NCBI RefSeq assembly: GCF_036967215.1
Contig: NZ_CP146016.1
Span: 2,543,337-2,607,336, forward strand
Length of the DNA: 64,000 bases
Origin: Sulfolobus tengchongensis
Lineage (GTDB): Archaea > Thermoproteota > Thermoprotei_A > Sulfolobales > Sulfolobaceae
Direction: 5' to 3'
The notes beneath the pieces are model-generated. The model did no database searches. It saw only the letters and a list, made by a program, of their open reading frames with translations, and was not told the DNA's origin. Shown here piece after piece: positions 34,550-44,371 of the stretch (positions are counted from its first letter, which is position 1; every line of letters starts with the position of its first letter). Made by a program: the position numbers and the translations under genes.

Positions 34550-35476
34550 TTATGTTTGTCTGAAGAAAATAAATCTGTATCTACTCCTTGTCCCCCTGAT
34601 AAGATTATATTTGACGCTGAAAGAGGAGAATATATTTGTAGCGAGACTGGAGAAGTCTTAGAGGATAAGATTATAGATCAAGGGCCTGAGTGGAGGGCAT
34701 TTACTCCAGAGGAAAAGGAGAAGAGAAGTAGAGTAGGAGGGCCTTTAAATAATACTATTCATGATAGAGGCTTATCAACACTTATAGATTGGAAAGATAA
34801 AGACGCAATGGGTAGGACTTTAGATCCTAAAAGGAGACTTGAAGCGTTAAGATGGAGAAAATGGCAAATAAGGGCAAGAATACAAAGTTCTATTGATAGA
34901 AATCTAGCACAAGCTATGAATGAGTTAGAAAGAATAGGAAATCTATTAAATTTACCTAAGTCAGTTAAGGATGAAGCCGCGCTAATCTACAGAAAAGCTG
35001 TTGAAAAAGGTCTAGTTAGAGGAAGAAGTATAGAAAGTGTTGTTGCTGCCGCAATATATGCTGCATGTAGAAGGATGAAATTAGCTAGGACATTGGATGA
35101 AATTGCACAGTACACTAAAGCCAATAGGAAAGAAGTTGCGAGATGTTATAGATTATTGCTAAGGGAATTGGATGTTAGCGTGCCAGTGAGTGATCCTAAG
35201 GATTATGTTACGAGGATAGCTAACCTATTGGGTTTAAGTGGAGCTGTTATGAAAACCGCTGCAGAAATCATAGATAAGGCAAAGGGTTCTGGGCTAACTG
35301 CTGGTAAGGATCCTGCTGGTTTAGCTGCTGCAGCAATTTACATTGCTTCATTGCTACATGATGAGAGAAGAACGCAAAAAGAAATAGCTCAAGTTGCGGG
35401 TGTTACTGAGGTTACTGTAAGAAATAGGTATAAGGAATTAACGCAAGAATTAAAAATCTCAATTCCTACTCAATAA
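34547..35476 (+). CDS. tfb: Transcription initiation factor B (TFB)
   Basis: TFB recruits RNA polymerase to TBP-bound promoters. The 309-residue protein has an N-terminal ribbon (about 15-50), the B-reader/linker with [18 protein letters not shown] (68-85), and two cyclin-fold repeats with [20 protein letters not shown] and a C-terminal HTH ([20 protein letters not shown]). The ribbon is degenerate: TPCPPDK and YICSETGE each keep only the first Cys of a CxxC pair. GTG at 34547 and TTG at 34556 are both possible; the Shine-Dalgarno fits TTG better. The 3' end overlaps aIF1 by 11 nt. Confidence 0.95.
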   Translation: MLCLSEENKSVSTPCPPDKIIFDAERGEYICSETGEVLEDKIIDQGPEWRAFTPEEKEKRSRVGGPLNNTIHDRGLSTLIDWKDKDAMGRTLDPKRRLEALRWRKWQIRARIQSSIDRNLAQAMNELERIGNLLNLPKSVKDEAALIYRKAVEKGLVRGRSIESVVAAAIYAACRRMKLARTLDEIAQYTKANRKEVARCYRLLLRELDVSVPVSDPKDYVTRIANLLGLSGAVMKTAAEIIDKAKGSGLTAGKDPAGLAAAAIYIASLLHDERRTQKEIAQVAGVTEVTVRNRYKELTQELKISIPTQ

Positions 35477-35768
35477 CTAGGATATTTGATTCTGGATATC
35501 CCATTTTTATCAAGATTTCTTTTACTTTTTCTTTATGATCACCTTGAATCATTATTTTTCCCTCTTTTACTGTACCTCCAGCTGCTAATTTTGACTTAAG
35601 TTCAGAAGCTATTTTTTTAAGTTCAGTATCGTTTCCACTTAGCCCTTCTATTATTGTTACCTCTTTACCATATCTCCTTTTTTCAACTTTTATCTTTATA
35701 AACTGTTCTTCCTTTGAGAGCTGTTCACATATATCTGGTGGAAGACCACCACACAGATTTTCTGCCAT
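35466..35768 (-). CDS. Translation initiation factor aIF1 (SUI1)
   Basis: aIF1 controls start-codon selection on the 30S subunit. The 100-residue protein has the SUI1 core: [18 protein letters not shown] (basic loop), [20 protein letters not shown] and [14 protein letters not shown]. The N-terminal tail [12 protein letters not shown] is typical of archaeal aIF1. I start it at the ATG at 35768; a TTG two codons upstream is also possible. It is convergent with tfb and divergent from rpoP. Confidence 0.93.
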   Translation of the reverse strand: MAENLCGGLPPDICEQLSKEEQFIKIKVEKRRYGKEVTIIEGLSGNDTELKKIASELKSKLAAGGTVKEGKIMIQGDHKEKVKEILIKMGYPESNILVIE

Positions 35769-35831
35769 TCTCAAAAATTATCTTTATAAGTACTCCCCTT
35801 TTAATCTTTCTATCACATTTTATCAGATAAT

Positions 35832-35840
35832 CTTATAAGC
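35832..35840 (+). promoter_or_regulatory. TATA box of rpoP
   Basis: CTTATAAGC is centred 28 nt before the rpoP ATG at 35864, predicting a leaderless or nearly leaderless mRNA. Confidence 0.55.
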
Positions 35841-35863
35841 ATACTGGTAGAATAGATGATACC

Positions 35864-36010
35864 ATGGCAGTATATAGATGTGGTAAATGTTGGAAAACGT
35901 TTACAGACGAACAATTAAAGGTTCTTCCAGGTGTAAGATGTCCATATTGTGGATACAAAATTATTTACATGGTTAGAAAGCCTACTATAAAAATAGTTAA
36001 AGCGATCTAG
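35864..36010 (+). CDS. rpoP: RNA polymerase subunit Rpo12 (RpoP)
   Basis: A 48-residue zinc-ribbon protein: [17 protein letters not shown] with CxxC at residues 6-9, then [12 protein letters not shown] with CxxC, and a basic tail ending [11 protein letters not shown]. This is the archaeal/eukaryotic Rpb12 homolog bound to the Rpo3/Rpo10 assembly platform. The ATG lies 28 nt after a TATA box. The last 14 nt overlap the convergent agmatinase gene. Confidence 0.93.
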   Translation: MAVYRCGKCWKTFTDEQLKVLPGVRCPYCGYKIIYMVRKPTIKIVKAI

Positions 36011-36890
36011 ACTTGTAAATAGCAGATGCAGTCTCAAGGATAATTCTAGCTGCCAATACACTAGTTATTCCAGAACTATCGTAGGGTGGAGAAATTTCTA
36101 CAATATCAAAACCTACAACCCTTTTATCTGCAATAAGATTTATGATCTCGAGTAAGGTAGTTGGATCTAATCCTTCTGGTTCTGGTGTTGCGACACCCGG
36201 TGCGTAAGCTGGATCTATTCCGTCCATGTCTACTGATAGGTAAATAGATTTACATTCTTGAGTTGAGGTAATTATTTTTCTAGCTACTTCCTTACTTCCC
36301 AAAAGTCTAATTTGATGAGGTGTAAAATAAGCTATTCCATTTTGCCTAGCATACTCAATTTCTTCTTTACTAACAGCCCTAGTACCTACTTCAATAATTT
36401 TCACATTATATTCTGATATTCTTCTCATTACGCAGGCGTGGTCATATTTATACCCCATATATTCTTCTCTTAAATCTAGGTGAGCGTCAAAACTAATAAG
36501 ACATAATCCCTCTTTTCTTAACCCTTTTATAATCCCTGCAGTTATTGTATGTTCTCCACCTATTGATATAGTAATTTTTTTGTTATCTTGAAAATAATTA
36601 ATCACACTGGCTATTCTAGTAAGATTTTCCTCTACGTTTGAAGGATGTAAAACTATATCTCCTACATCATTAAAGCCTATTTCTCCCATATCGATATCAT
36701 TTCTTATGGAATAAAATTCAATATATTGCGCTGCATCTCTGATCGAGTTTGGAGCGAATCTACTGCCTGGTCTATAACTGCTTGTAATATCCATTGGTAT
36801 ACCAATTATCACGAATGGGGAAGATTCTTTATTAAATCCTGCAAATTTCCTACTATGTTCATTTAAATAAAATAATCTACTGTCGTTCAC
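35997..36890 (-). CDS. speB: Agmatinase (ureohydrolase family)
   Basis: A 297-residue arginase/agmatinase-family enzyme that would convert agmatine to putrescine and urea. Manganese-site motifs are [13 protein letters not shown] (His), [13 protein letters not shown] (DxHxD) and [20 protein letters not shown] (DxD). The N-terminal [18 protein letters not shown] fits agmatinases. The GTG start is 26.5 nt from a TATA box that it shares with the divergent glycyl-tRNA synthetase gene. Confidence 0.9.
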   Translation of the reverse strand: MNDSRLFYLNEHSRKFAGFNKESSPFVIIGIPMDITSSYRPGSRFAPNSIRDAAQYIEFYSIRNDIDMGEIGFNDVGDIVLHPSNVEENLTRIASVINYFQDNKKITISIGGEHTITAGIIKGLRKEGLCLISFDAHLDLREEYMGYKYDHACVMRRISEYNVKIIEVGTRAVSKEEIEYARQNGIAYFTPHQIRLLGSKEVARKIITSTQECKSIYLSVDMDGIDPAYAPGVATPEPEGLDPTTLLEIINLIADKRVVGFDIVEISPPYDSSGITSVLAARIILETASAIYKSRSL

Positions 36891-36911
36891 TCATTTATTT
36901 TGAGCATTGAG

Positions 36912-36921
36912 CTTTATAAAC
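36912..36921. promoter_or_regulatory. Shared bidirectional TATA box (speB / glyS)
   Basis: CTTTATAAAC is centred at 36916.5, exactly 26.5 nt from both the minus-strand GTG at 36890 and the plus-strand GTG at 36943. The same decamer occurs in the shared promoter at 11381-11390. Confidence 0.6.
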
Positions 36922-36942
36922 TTGTTGTGATGTTTAACACAT

Positions 36943-38667
36943 GTGAGCGAAGTAATAAATAAAGTACTAGACCTAGCTAAAAGAAGAGGAATCTTTTGGT
37001 CGTCATATGAGATCTATGGGGGAGTAGCAGGGTTCTATGATATAGGACCTATTGGTGTTAAGATTAAAAATAGAATAGTAGAGCTATGGCGAAAATACTT
37101 CATAAGAGACAATAATGATTTAGTAGTTGAAATAGAAACACCAATAATAGGCCCGGCTAAGGTATTTGAAGCAAGTGGGCATGTTGAAAGTTTCACAGAT
37201 CCCATTGTGGAATGTAAAAATTGTAAAAGAGTGTACAGGGCAGATCATCTAATTGAGGATACAATAAAGAAAAGTGTAGAAGGATTAAAACCAGAGGACC
37301 TCACTAAAATAATAAGGGATAATAATATCAGATGTCCATCATGTGGCGGCGAATTAAGTGAAGTGAGACTATTTAATTTATTGTTTACGACTAATATTGG
37401 CCCTTATACTGGTAACTTAGGATTTCTTAGACCAGAAACTGCACAAGGTATGTTTACTGCGTTTAAACGAGTGTATGAGACAAGTAGACAGAGATTACCA
37501 ATAGGAATAGCACAAATTGGAAGAGTAGCGAGGAATGAGATTTCTCCTAGACAAGGACTAATAAGAATGAGGGAATTTACCATTATGGAAGTGGAGTTTT
37601 TCATAGATCCTAATGATACTGACATTAACAACGTGCCGTTGCATCGATTTCAAGATATTAAGTTTAATATACTTACTGCAGTTGAAAAGGAAAAAGATGG
37701 AAAGCCACAAGAGTTTAAGCTAGAAGAGGCTGTAAGAGAGAAAATCATTATTCAACCTTGGATGGCATACTGGATGGCTGTAGCGTCAAATTTTGTAAAA
37801 GCATTAGGTATTAATGATTTTTACTTTGAGGAGAAATTACCTTATGAAAGGGCACATTACTCTAAGCAAACTTTTGATCAAATAGCAATAGTTAATGGGA
37901 TTAAGGTTGAAATTTCTGGACATGCATATAGGGGAGACTATGATCTGACAAGACATATGAAATTTAGTGGACAAGATCTAACTATTTTCAGAAAATATGA
38001 TGAACCGAAAATTGTAAAGAAGAAGACATTAATTATAAATAATGTTAAACTGAAAGAAAAGGAGTTAAGAAAGAAAGTAATGGAGTTAATAAACAATAGA
38101 AGTGTGGAGGAGGTAGAACAACTGATAAAGAATAACGTTAAGATTGACGATAAACCTTTGAGTGAGTTCCTTAGCGTAGTTGAGAGAGAAGAAAAAATTC
38201 ATGGAGAGCACTTCATACCACATGTAGTTGAACCTTCTTTTGGCGTAGAGAGAACGTTATTTTTGACTGTGGTAAATGCCTATAGAGAAAAAGAAGGTCG
38301 AGTTATTTTGTCTTTACCTAAATATCTTGCACCCTATGACATTGCAGTTTTTCCTCTTCTAGAAAAAGAAGAATTAATTAAAAAATCTATTGAAATTAGA
38401 GATACTCTTTCTGATAGATATGATGTGCTATACGATGAAGTTGGAAGTATTGGAAGGAGATATGCTAGGGCTGATGAAATAGGAGTACCATTCGCTATAA
38501 CTGTAGACCCACAAACGTTAGTGGATAATACTGTCACGATAAGGGATAGGGACAGTTGGAAACAAGTAAGAGTTAAAGTAAATGATCTTCAGATTTCACT
38601 GGAAAAGTTATTTAGAGGAGAAGCTCTTAATAAAATTGGAATTGAGGTGAAAGATAGTAATGAGTAA
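36943..38667 (+). CDS. glyS: Glycyl-tRNA synthetase
   Basis: A 574-residue class II synthetase of the archaeal/eukaryotic alpha2 type. Motifs include [20 protein letters not shown] (residues 23-42), [14 protein letters not shown] (motif region near 165-178), [20 protein letters not shown] (motif 2) and the C-terminal FGVERTLF (motif 3) plus an anticodon-binding domain. A Zn-ribbon insertion has CKNCKR and CPSCGG. The GTG start is leaderless by its TATA box. Its end overlaps the next gene by 8 nt, starting a five-gene run to endA. Confidence 0.96.
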   Translation: MSEVINKVLDLAKRRGIFWSSYEIYGGVAGFYDIGPIGVKIKNRIVELWRKYFIRDNNDLVVEIETPIIGPAKVFEASGHVESFTDPIVECKNCKRVYRADHLIEDTIKKSVEGLKPEDLTKIIRDNNIRCPSCGGELSEVRLFNLLFTTNIGPYTGNLGFLRPETAQGMFTAFKRVYETSRQRLPIGIAQIGRVARNEISPRQGLIRMREFTIMEVEFFIDPNDTDINNVPLHRFQDIKFNILTAVEKEKDGKPQEFKLEEAVREKIIIQPWMAYWMAVASNFVKALGINDFYFEEKLPYERAHYSKQTFDQIAIVNGIKVEISGHAYRGDYDLTRHMKFSGQDLTIFRKYDEPKIVKKKTLIINNVKLKEKELRKKVMELINNRSVEEVEQLIKNNVKIDDKPLSEFLSVVEREEKIHGEHFIPHVVEPSFGVERTLFLTVVNAYREKEGRVILSLPKYLAPYDIAVFPLLEKEELIKKSIEIRDTLSDRYDVLYDEVGSIGRRYARADEIGVPFAITVDPQTLVDNTVTIRDRDSWKQVRVKVNDLQISLEKLFRGEALNKIGIEVKDSNE

Positions 38668-39019
38668 CAAGGAAGATGAAGAGAAGGGAGAAGAGAAAAA
38701 GGTTGACATAAAAACTCTTGTTAGTATAATACCACCAGCTTCTGCACTAAAGGGAAGTAAAGCTCCACCGAAAGAGAAGAGAATTAAAATTAGGAAGAGA
38801 AGCGATGTGGATAAGGGGTTTGCAATAATCTCTTCTAAATTGGCAAAAGATTTAGGCATAAGCGATGAATTAGAGGTATCAGTAAAGGGAAAGAGAATCA
38901 AGTTAAAGGTAATTCTGCAGGAAGGAGTACCAGAATTAGAGATCTGGGCTAACCCCCAAGACTTAATAACATTAGGTATTGAAGATAATAGTACAGTAAC
39001 CGTGAGGGCTTCCAAATGA
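38660..39019 (+). CDS. Uncharacterised protein with beta-barrel-like domain
   Basis: A 119-residue protein. The charged N-terminus ([14 protein letters not shown]) is probably disordered. The C-terminal part (residues 50-119) has [32 protein letters not shown] and a later [13 protein letters not shown], a pattern like double-psi beta-barrel or AbrB-type barrels such as the N-domain of Cdc48. The function is unknown. It overlaps glyS by 8 nt and the following gene by 4 nt, so it is translationally coupled on both sides. Confidence 0.7.
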   Translation: MSNKEDEEKGEEKKVDIKTLVSIIPPASALKGSKAPPKEKRIKIRKRSDVDKGFAIISSKLAKDLGISDELEVSVKGKRIKLKVILQEGVPELEIWANPQDLITLGIEDNSTVTVRASK

Positions 39020-39420
39020 ACGATAGTGATAGATCAATAAGTCAGGTATTATTTAATTTTGAAATTGTGATAAATGATCATACAGCATATTTAAATGAAT
39101 TAGAGAATTTAATGGTTTATCCCGATCCTGATATTCAGAAAGCTACAAGATTAGTTAAAAGGATGAGAAAGGTTAGAAAAGAACTCTCTCAAGGACTGGA
39201 AATTATAGTGAAGAATATTGACAAAGCGTCTGATCCAAAAATTAAAGAAGAAGCACTTGGGCTAGTGAATTATCTAACAATAGTGGGATTGAAAGACGAA
39301 AGGGAAATGCTAAGCACGTTAAACAACTATCTAAAGAGCAAGGGAGTTGATATAGAGATAGACAAAGATTTAGAACAAATAAATAAGATCATCAACAGCA
39401 TATCCCATCTTAATTTTTAA
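39016..39420 (+). CDS. Uncharacterised helical protein in glyS operon
   Basis: A 134-residue, mostly helical protein (ATRLVKRMRKVRKELSQGLE, DEREMLSTLNNYLKSKG). I recognise no family. The ATGA overlap with the preceding gene shows coupling. It is followed after 25 bp by the DUF47 protein, which is also helical. A partner relation between these two is possible but only from context. Confidence 0.65.
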   Translation: MNDSDRSISQVLFNFEIVINDHTAYLNELENLMVYPDPDIQKATRLVKRMRKVRKELSQGLEIIVKNIDKASDPKIKEEALGLVNYLTIVGLKDEREMLSTLNNYLKSKGVDIEIDKDLEQINKIINSISHLNF

Positions 39421-39445
39421 ACTTTAACGAGTCTTTTAAATCACA

Positions 39446-40093
39446 ATGAGTGAAGGAATTGCAACACTTACAATAGAAGAGCAACTTCAACAGATATCAT
39501 TAAAATTACTAGATGAAATTAGGGTTTTATATGAATTCTTATCTAATAATAATAGTATCAATGCTAATGCAATGCAAGTTTACTCTAAGGTAAACGGTAT
39601 AAAGAATGAGATAGAGACAAGCAAATATAGATTGGGTGAATATATTTTTAAAATAAGAGAGGGTTTATTGGATAAGGATTTATACGTAGATATTTTAAAT
39701 AATTTAGAGAAAGTCGCACAAAATTTGGATGCCGCCGCGTATAGATTAGGTGTAATTTTCGCAAAACAATTAGTTATTGATGACGTAGTTAATAGGTTGC
39801 TAATAGTAATTTGCGAGAAAATCATAGCATCTCTTACACATTTTATAGAAGCACTGAGACTCCTTTCTTTAAATCCTAAGAACTCTTATGAAAATGCTCA
39901 CAATGTGATAAAAATAGAGCAGGAAATTGATGAGCTTTACAGAAGTTTAGAGTTAACATTATTTGAGAAGAAAATAGTTGATTTTACCTATGTTATGTTA
40001 CTTAAAGATATAGCTGATAGATTAGAAGATAGTGAAGATTTATTGAAAAATTCGGCTGATAACATAACTTACATAGCGTATGAGAGGATGTAG
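39446..40093 (+). CDS. DUF47/PhoU-like helical protein
   Basis: A 215-residue all-helical protein with PhoU/DUF47-like repeats: two three-helix-bundle halves with acidic motifs such as [19 protein letters not shown] (about 152-170) and [20 protein letters not shown] near the C-terminus. DUF47 proteins often pair with Pit phosphate transporters, but no pit gene is nearby; here it lies between an unknown helical protein and the tRNA endonuclease and abuts the latter without a gap. Its role may therefore differ from phosphate control. Confidence 0.75.
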   Translation: MSEGIATLTIEEQLQQISLKLLDEIRVLYEFLSNNNSINANAMQVYSKVNGIKNEIETSKYRLGEYIFKIREGLLDKDLYVDILNNLEKVAQNLDAAAYRLGVIFAKQLVIDDVVNRLLIVICEKIIASLTHFIEALRLLSLNPKNSYENAHNVIKIEQEIDELYRSLELTLFEKKIVDFTYVMLLKDIADRLEDSEDLLKNSADNITYIAYERM

Positions 40094-40642
40094 ATGATAA
40101 GAGCCTTGTTAGTAGGCTCAAAAGTAGTAGTCCCTGATGTAGATGATTCAAGATACCTGTATTCAAGTGGTTTTTACGGCAAGCCTATAGGTATTTCTAA
40201 GCCTAAGTCACCCAAAGATATTACCAGGCCTCTAGAATTGTCATTAATTGAGAGTGTGTACTTAACTAAAAAAGGATTAATCAGTGTCGTAGATAAAAAT
40301 GGCGAAACTATAGAATATTCAAAATTATATGAATATAGCTCGAAATTAATATCGAAATTCGATATAGTATATAAAGTTTATGAAGATTTACGGGAAAGGG
40401 GATTTATAGTCAGATCTGGAATAAAATATGGAGCTGACTTTGCAGTATACACATTAGGTCCTGGTCTAGAACACGCACCTTACGTAGTTATAGCTGTAGA
40501 CATTGATGAAGAGCTATCTCCTCACGAGCTATTAAGCTTTGGGAGAGTTTCTCACAGCACAAGAAAAAGATTATTATTGGGACTAGTTGACCGTAAAGTA
40601 GGTAGTGTAAGATACATAATGTTTAAATGGGTCAAAATGTAA
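40094..40642 (+). CDS. endA: tRNA-splicing endonuclease EndA
   Basis: EndA cuts introns from pre-tRNAs at bulge-helix-bulge sites. The 182-residue protein has the C-terminal catalytic domain with Tyr in RSGIKYGADFAVY, His in GPGLEHAPYVVIAVD and Lys in STRKRLLLGLVD, the RNase-A-like triad. The N-terminal domain is also typical. It is the short crenarchaeal form that needs a partner subunit in Sulfolobales; the partner gene is not in this window. It is last in the glyS run. Confidence 0.93.
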   Translation: MIRALLVGSKVVVPDVDDSRYLYSSGFYGKPIGISKPKSPKDITRPLELSLIESVYLTKKGLISVVDKNGETIEYSKLYEYSSKLISKFDIVYKVYEDLRERGFIVRSGIKYGADFAVYTLGPGLEHAPYVVIAVDIDEELSPHELLSFGRVSHSTRKRLLLGLVDRKVGSVRYIMFKWVKM

Positions 40643-40682
40643 CATTTATATGATTGTGTAAAGTTTTGGGGGTTCAAGTAAT

Positions 40683-41072
40683 TTGAAGAATGGAAATAGA
40701 GGCTTTGAAAGACAGCCCTCCTTTAGTGATGATCAGAAACCAATGCCTTTAGGAGATAAATGTAATTATTTATGCCCATATTTTAGATGCAATAAAAGAG
40801 CATTACTGATCCAAGTAAAGTACGCCAAAGGTAATCCATATAAGGTTGGCTACTGTAGATGGGTAGGAGATGTTTGTATAACTGGTGAATGTCAATACGC
40901 TTATTGTGAGAAAAGAGCTTTACTACCTGGCAATAAATGTGCTTTTGCGATAAATAAAAAAACTGATAAAGAGAATGAAATTGAAAAAGAACTTGAAAAA
41001 GAAGATTATGATGATAAAATGAAAGAGATAATATCTAAAAAATTTGGTAAGAAAGGATTAGACATATTATGA
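40683..41072 (+). CDS. Cysteine-rich protein, probable metal or Fe-S binding
   Basis: A 129-residue protein with nine Cys: CNYLCPYFRCNKR (residues 27-39), YCRWVGDVCITGECQYAYCEKR (59-80) and NKCAF. The spacing suggests one or two metal centres, and the rest is a charged, helical C-terminus (ENEIEKELEKEDYDDKMKE). No family name is certain. The TTG start is preceded by GGGGGTT at 40669-40675, a good Shine-Dalgarno. It follows endA by 40 bp. Confidence 0.7.
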   Translation: MKNGNRGFERQPSFSDDQKPMPLGDKCNYLCPYFRCNKRALLIQVKYAKGNPYKVGYCRWVGDVCITGECQYAYCEKRALLPGNKCAFAINKKTDKENEIEKELEKEDYDDKMKEIISKKFGKKGLDIL

Positions 41073-41121
41073 TGACAATATTTTTAGAACGTTTACTTCA
41101 AACATAAACTTAACATTTCTT

Positions 41122-41751
41122 TTACCCTTTCCATCTTTTATATATATCATGTTCTATACCTAATAGATCTAGGGCCTTACCAACTATAAAATTGACCATA
41201 TCATCTATGCTTTTTGGTAAGATATAGAATGCAGGAGAAGCTGGCATTATTATTGCACCTAATCTAGCTAACTTTAGTGCATTTTCAAGTTCTATTGCAC
41301 CCAAGGGGGTTTCCCTAATTACTAATACTATTTTCTTGTTTGTTCTAATGAAATTCAGAGCTGTTCTAGATATTAAATTGGATCCTATTCCATTTGCAAT
41401 TTGTGCAAGTGTTTTAATACTACACGGAATAATAATCATACCTTTCGCAGTAACAGTAAAGCTTGAGCTAGAAGGCGATGCTTCAATTTGACTTTGAGTA
41501 TAAATATACGAAGAATATTTCTTTATCTCTTCCAACAAATTTAAGCCAAGTTCTTTTTGTGCAACTTTTTCTGCACTTTTAGATATTATGACATGTGTTT
41601 CATAACCAAGTTTATTTAAAACCATAACTGTTCTTATACCATATATACTTCCACTAGCTCCGCTTATTCCTATAATAACCCTTTCTGTTTTTTGCCTCCA
41701 GCCTTTTGCTCCTGTTTCCTCAGCCAATCCGCTAACCATTGCTGATAGCAC
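41122..41751 (-). CDS. ubiX: Flavin prenyltransferase UbiX
   Basis: UbiX attaches a prenyl group to FMN to make the cofactor of UbiD decarboxylases. The 209-residue frame contains [21 protein letters not shown], then [21 protein letters not shown] (split) and [17 protein letters not shown], all diagnostic. The first about 25 residues do not look like UbiX and overlap the upstream small gene; the real start may be a TTG at about 41727 or a non-ATG codon nearer VIIGIS. No UbiD gene is in the window. Confidence 0.88.
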   Translation of the reverse strand: MLSAMVSGLAEETGAKGWRQKTERVIIGISGASGSIYGIRTVMVLNKLGYETHVIISKSAEKVAQKELGLNLLEEIKKYSSYIYTQSQIEASPSSSSFTVTAKGMIIIPCSIKTLAQIANGIGSNLISRTALNFIRTNKKIVLVIRETPLGAIELENALKLARLGAIIMPASPAFYILPKSIDDMVNFIVGKALDLLGIEHDIYKRWKG

Positions 41752-41879
41752 CTATTACTACAAAATACCCACGGCTTATTATTACAACATGTTTTAACTA
41801 CTATAGGATTTTCTTTTATTATCGTACCACACCAATTACATTTCAGCGTAACTGTATTAGTATTTAATTGTAATGGCAT
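41670..41879 (-). CDS. Small zinc-binding (TRASH-like) protein
   Basis: A 69-residue protein with CNWCG (residues 14-18), CC at 30-31 and [16 protein letters not shown] (37-52). The pattern resembles TRASH/FCS-type zinc domains, which bind metals or DNA. The tail is Lys/Gly/Gln-rich. It overlaps the ubiX frame by up to 82 nt, so the two are cotranscribed and possibly coupled. The function is unknown. Confidence 0.7.
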   Translation of the reverse strand: MPLQLNTNTVTLKCNWCGTIIKENPIVVKTCCNNKPWVFCSNRCYQQWLADWLRKQEQKAGGKKQKGLL

Positions 41880-41939
41880 GAGTATCCCTATTAAAGCTAT
41901 TACTAAAAAACATTATTGTTGTCTACCATTATAAAAGTT

Positions 41940-41949
41940 AATTTATAAG
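41940..41949 (+). promoter_or_regulatory. TATA box of thi4
   Basis: AATTTATAAG is centred about 26 nt before the thi4 ATG at 41971, so the transcript should be leaderless. A thiamine regulator (the ThiR-like protein at 15 kb) could act nearby, but I cannot point to its site. Confidence 0.55.
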
Positions 41950-41970
41950 TTAGTTATATCAGTTAAGTAT

Positions 41971-42774
41971 ATGGAAGTTAAAATTAAGCAAGTGGATGAA
42001 GTAAGAATAAGCCGATACATAATTAAAGAGACAATGGAAGATTGGTATCAATTCGTAGATTCTGACGTTGTAATAGTTGGAGCGGGACCTTCAGGATTAA
42101 CTGCTGCTTATTATCTGGCTAAAGCTGGATTGAAAACACTATTATTTGAAAGAAGGTTAAGTTTCGGTGGAGGGATAGGCGGAGGTGCAATGTTATTCCA
42201 TAAACTAGTTATAGAAAAGCCTGCCGATGAAATCTTAAGAGAAGTTAATATAAGATTAAAGGAAGTTGAAGATGGAGTATATATAGTTGATTCCGCAGAA
42301 TTTATGGCAAAATTGGCTTCTGCTGCTATTGACGCCGGTGCCAAAATAATCCACGGCGTTACTGTAGATGACGTAATATTTAGAGAAAATCCGTTACGAG
42401 TAGCAGGTGTGGCAGTTGAGTGGACAGCGACACAAATGGCTAGCCTACACGTAGATCCAATATTTATTGCAGCAAAGGCTGTTGTTGACGCCACTGGTCA
42501 TGACGCTGAAGTAATTTCGGTAGCTGCGAGAAAAATACCAGAGCTAGGAATAGTTATACCAGGCGAGAAATCAGCCTATAGTGAAAAAGCTGAAGAATTA
42601 GTAGTAATGAATACTGGAAAAGTTGCCGAGGGGTTATATGTAACTGGTATGGCTGTGGCTGAAGTTAAAGGGTTACCTAGAATGGGGCCAATATTTGGAG
42701 CTATGGTGCTTTCCGGCAAAGCCGTTGCGGAAGAAATAATTAAAGACGTTCTGAAGAGCACAATAAAGGCGTAA
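41971..42774 (+). CDS. thi4: Thi4-type ADP-thiazole synthase (sulfide-dependent)
   Basis: A 267-residue FAD/NAD-fold protein of the Thi4 family, making the thiazole half of thiamine from NAD, glycine and sulfide. The dinucleotide motif is [20 protein letters not shown] (residues 31-50) followed by [19 protein letters not shown]. The position of the yeast suicide Cys is His here ([10 protein letters not shown], about residues 150-159), as in archaeal enzymes that use free sulfide catalytically. The C-terminal [17 protein letters not shown] is conserved. It is an isolated gene with its own promoter. Confidence 0.93.
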   Translation: MEVKIKQVDEVRISRYIIKETMEDWYQFVDSDVVIVGAGPSGLTAAYYLAKAGLKTLLFERRLSFGGGIGGGAMLFHKLVIEKPADEILREVNIRLKEVEDGVYIVDSAEFMAKLASAAIDAGAKIIHGVTVDDVIFRENPLRVAGVAVEWTATQMASLHVDPIFIAAKAVVDATGHDAEVISVAARKIPELGIVIPGEKSAYSEKAEELVVMNTGKVAEGLYVTGMAVAEVKGLPRMGPIFGAMVLSGKAVAEEIIKDVLKSTIKA

Positions 42775-42841
42775 GATTACGATAGTACTTAAAAACAGTA
42801 AACCTTAAATTGATACGTATTTTTAAAAATGGTGAGTTAGA

Positions 42842-43204
42842 ATGTCTTCTCAAACAAAAGTGAAGATCTCGGATAAGGCTGAGGGAGTTGTAGAAAGAGA
42901 TGTACAAAATAATGTTATAGGTAGGCGTGAAATCACGTTGAAAGTTTATCATATGGGAAGTGGGACTCCATCAAGAAAAGATATAATAAAAGCTATAGTA
43001 CAGACATTTGGCGTTCAAGATAACGTAGTAGTAGTAAAAAAAGTGTCCACAAATTACGGAGCTGGAATAAGCAATGTAAAACTACATATTTATAATTCTC
43101 GTGATATTTTAGAGAAGATTGAGCCAAAATATTTATTAGATAGAGATGCAGGAACTAAAGAAAAGAAAGGAGGAAGTAAAGGTGGCCAAGGAGCAAAAGG
43201 TTAA
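42842..43204 (+). CDS. rps24e: Ribosomal protein eS24
   Basis: A 120-residue small-subunit protein. The family core is [21 protein letters not shown] (split, residues 26-46), [12 protein letters not shown] and [18 protein letters not shown]. The C-terminus is Gly/Lys-rich. A Shine-Dalgarno GGTGAG (42831-42836) lies 5 nt before the ATG, so this mRNA has a leader. It overlaps the next gene by 23 nt and starts a run of five coupled genes. Confidence 0.95.
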   Translation: MSSQTKVKISDKAEGVVERDVQNNVIGRREITLKVYHMGSGTPSRKDIIKAIVQTFGVQDNVVVVKKVSTNYGAGISNVKLHIYNSRDILEKIEPKYLLDRDAGTKEKKGGSKGGQGAKG

Positions 43205-43373
43205 GGCGATTGTAAGAACATATTACATCATAGAAGGGGGCAAAATAAAATTAAAAAATAAAAAATGCTCGAAATGTGGAAGTATAATGGCGCATCATAT
43301 GAAACCGTATGAAAGATGGGCATGCGGAAAATGCGGTTACACTGAGTTTATAGGTGGTTCTAAGAAAAGATGA
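43182..43373 (+). CDS. rps27ae: Ribosomal protein eS31 (S27ae)
   Basis: A 63-residue zinc-ribbon ribosomal protein: [20 protein letters not shown] followed by [11 protein letters not shown], with four Cys as CxxC...CxxC. I start it at the GTG at 43182 ([15 protein letters not shown]) inside the eS24 gene; a longer in-frame extension upstream has no family resemblance. Its TGA overlaps the kae1 ATG (ATGA). Confidence 0.93.
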   Translation: MAKEQKVKAIVRTYYIIEGGKIKLKNKKCSKCGSIMAHHMKPYERWACGKCGYTEFIGGSKKR

Positions 43374-44371
43374 ATATGCTAGTGCTTGGTATAGAATCAA
43401 CTGCCCATACTTTTGGGGTAGGAATAGTAAAAGATGAACCCCCATACATACTTGCTAATGAAAGAGACACTTTTATTCCTAAAGAAGGAGGAATGAAACC
43501 AGGAGATTTGTTACGACATCATGCTGAAGTGTCATCAATAGTATTGAAAAGAGCTCTAGAAAAAGCTGGAGTAAAAATTAACGATATCGATTATATAGCA
43601 GTAGCATTAGGACCGGGAATGGGGCCTGCGTTAAGAGTTGGGGCTACATTAGCAAGAGCACTGGCATTAAAATACAATAAAAAGTTGGTACCTGTTAACC
43701 ATGGAATAGGACATATAGAAATCGGATATTTGACTACCGGAGCTAAAGATCCATTAACTCTTTATCTCTCCGGTGGAAATACGATCATAACAACATTTTA
43801 CAAGGGAAGATTTAGAGTTTTTGGTGAAACATTAGATATTGCATTAGGGAATATGATGGACGTTTTTGTGAGAGAAGTAAAACTTGCACCACCCTATATT
43901 GTAAATGGAAAACATATCATTGATATTTGTGCAGAAAAAGGAGATAAGTTGCTGAATTTACCGTATGTAGTAAAAGGCCAAGATATGTCATTCTCAGGTT
44001 TATTAACGGCATCATTAAGATTAGTGGGCAAGGAAAAATTAGAGGATATATGTTTTTCCATAAGAGAAATAGCATTCGATATGTTATTAGAGGCTACGGA
44101 AAGAGCATTAGCACTTACTTCAAAGAGAGAATTGTTAATAGTTGGTGGAGTAGCTGCAAGTGTAAGCTTAAGAAGGAAACTAGGAGAGCTAGAAAGGGAG
44201 TGGAATATTAAAGTTGAGATAGTACCGCCAGAATTTGCTGGAGATAATGGAGCTATGATAGCTTACGCCGGGATGCTCGCAGCTTCTAGAGGAGTTTTCA
44301 TAGATGTTGACAAGTCGTATGTGAGACCAAGATGGAGAATAGATGAGGTAGACATTCCTTGGAGAAGTTAA
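43370..44371 (+). CDS. kae1: KEOPS subunit Kae1 (t6A synthase)
   Basis: Kae1 transfers threonylcarbamoyl to A37 of ANN-decoding tRNAs. The 333-residue ASKHA-fold protein has [13 protein letters not shown] (residues 6-18), [12 protein letters not shown] with the iron-binding HxxxH (about 110-121), YLSGGNT and VGGVAAS motifs, and [11 protein letters not shown] near the end. It overlaps eS31 by 4 nt and bud32 by 13 nt. In other archaea Kae1 and Bud32 are fused; here they are separate but coupled. Confidence 0.95.
   Translation: MNMLVLGIESTAHTFGVGIVKDEPPYILANERDTFIPKEGGMKPGDLLRHHAEVSSIVLKRALEKAGVKINDIDYIAVALGPGMGPALRVGATLARALALKYNKKLVPVNHGIGHIEIGYLTTGAKDPLTLYLSGGNTIITTFYKGRFRVFGETLDIALGNMMDVFVREVKLAPPYIVNGKHIIDICAEKGDKLLNLPYVVKGQDMSFSGLLTASLRLVGKEKLEDICFSIREIAFDMLLEATERALALTSKRELLIVGGVAASVSLRRKLGELEREWNIKVEIVPPEFAGDNGAMIAYAGMLAASRGVFIDVDKSYVRPRWRIDEVDIPWRS

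Noticed and set aside
41071-41100. ATGATGA after the Cys-rich gene on the plus strand
   Set aside because: No CTGA within range; it is just the stop-codon region.
43146-43181. Upstream in-frame extension of ribosomal protein eS31
   Set aside because: The family begins at the GTG at 43182, and the extra residues come from the eS24 tail read in another frame.
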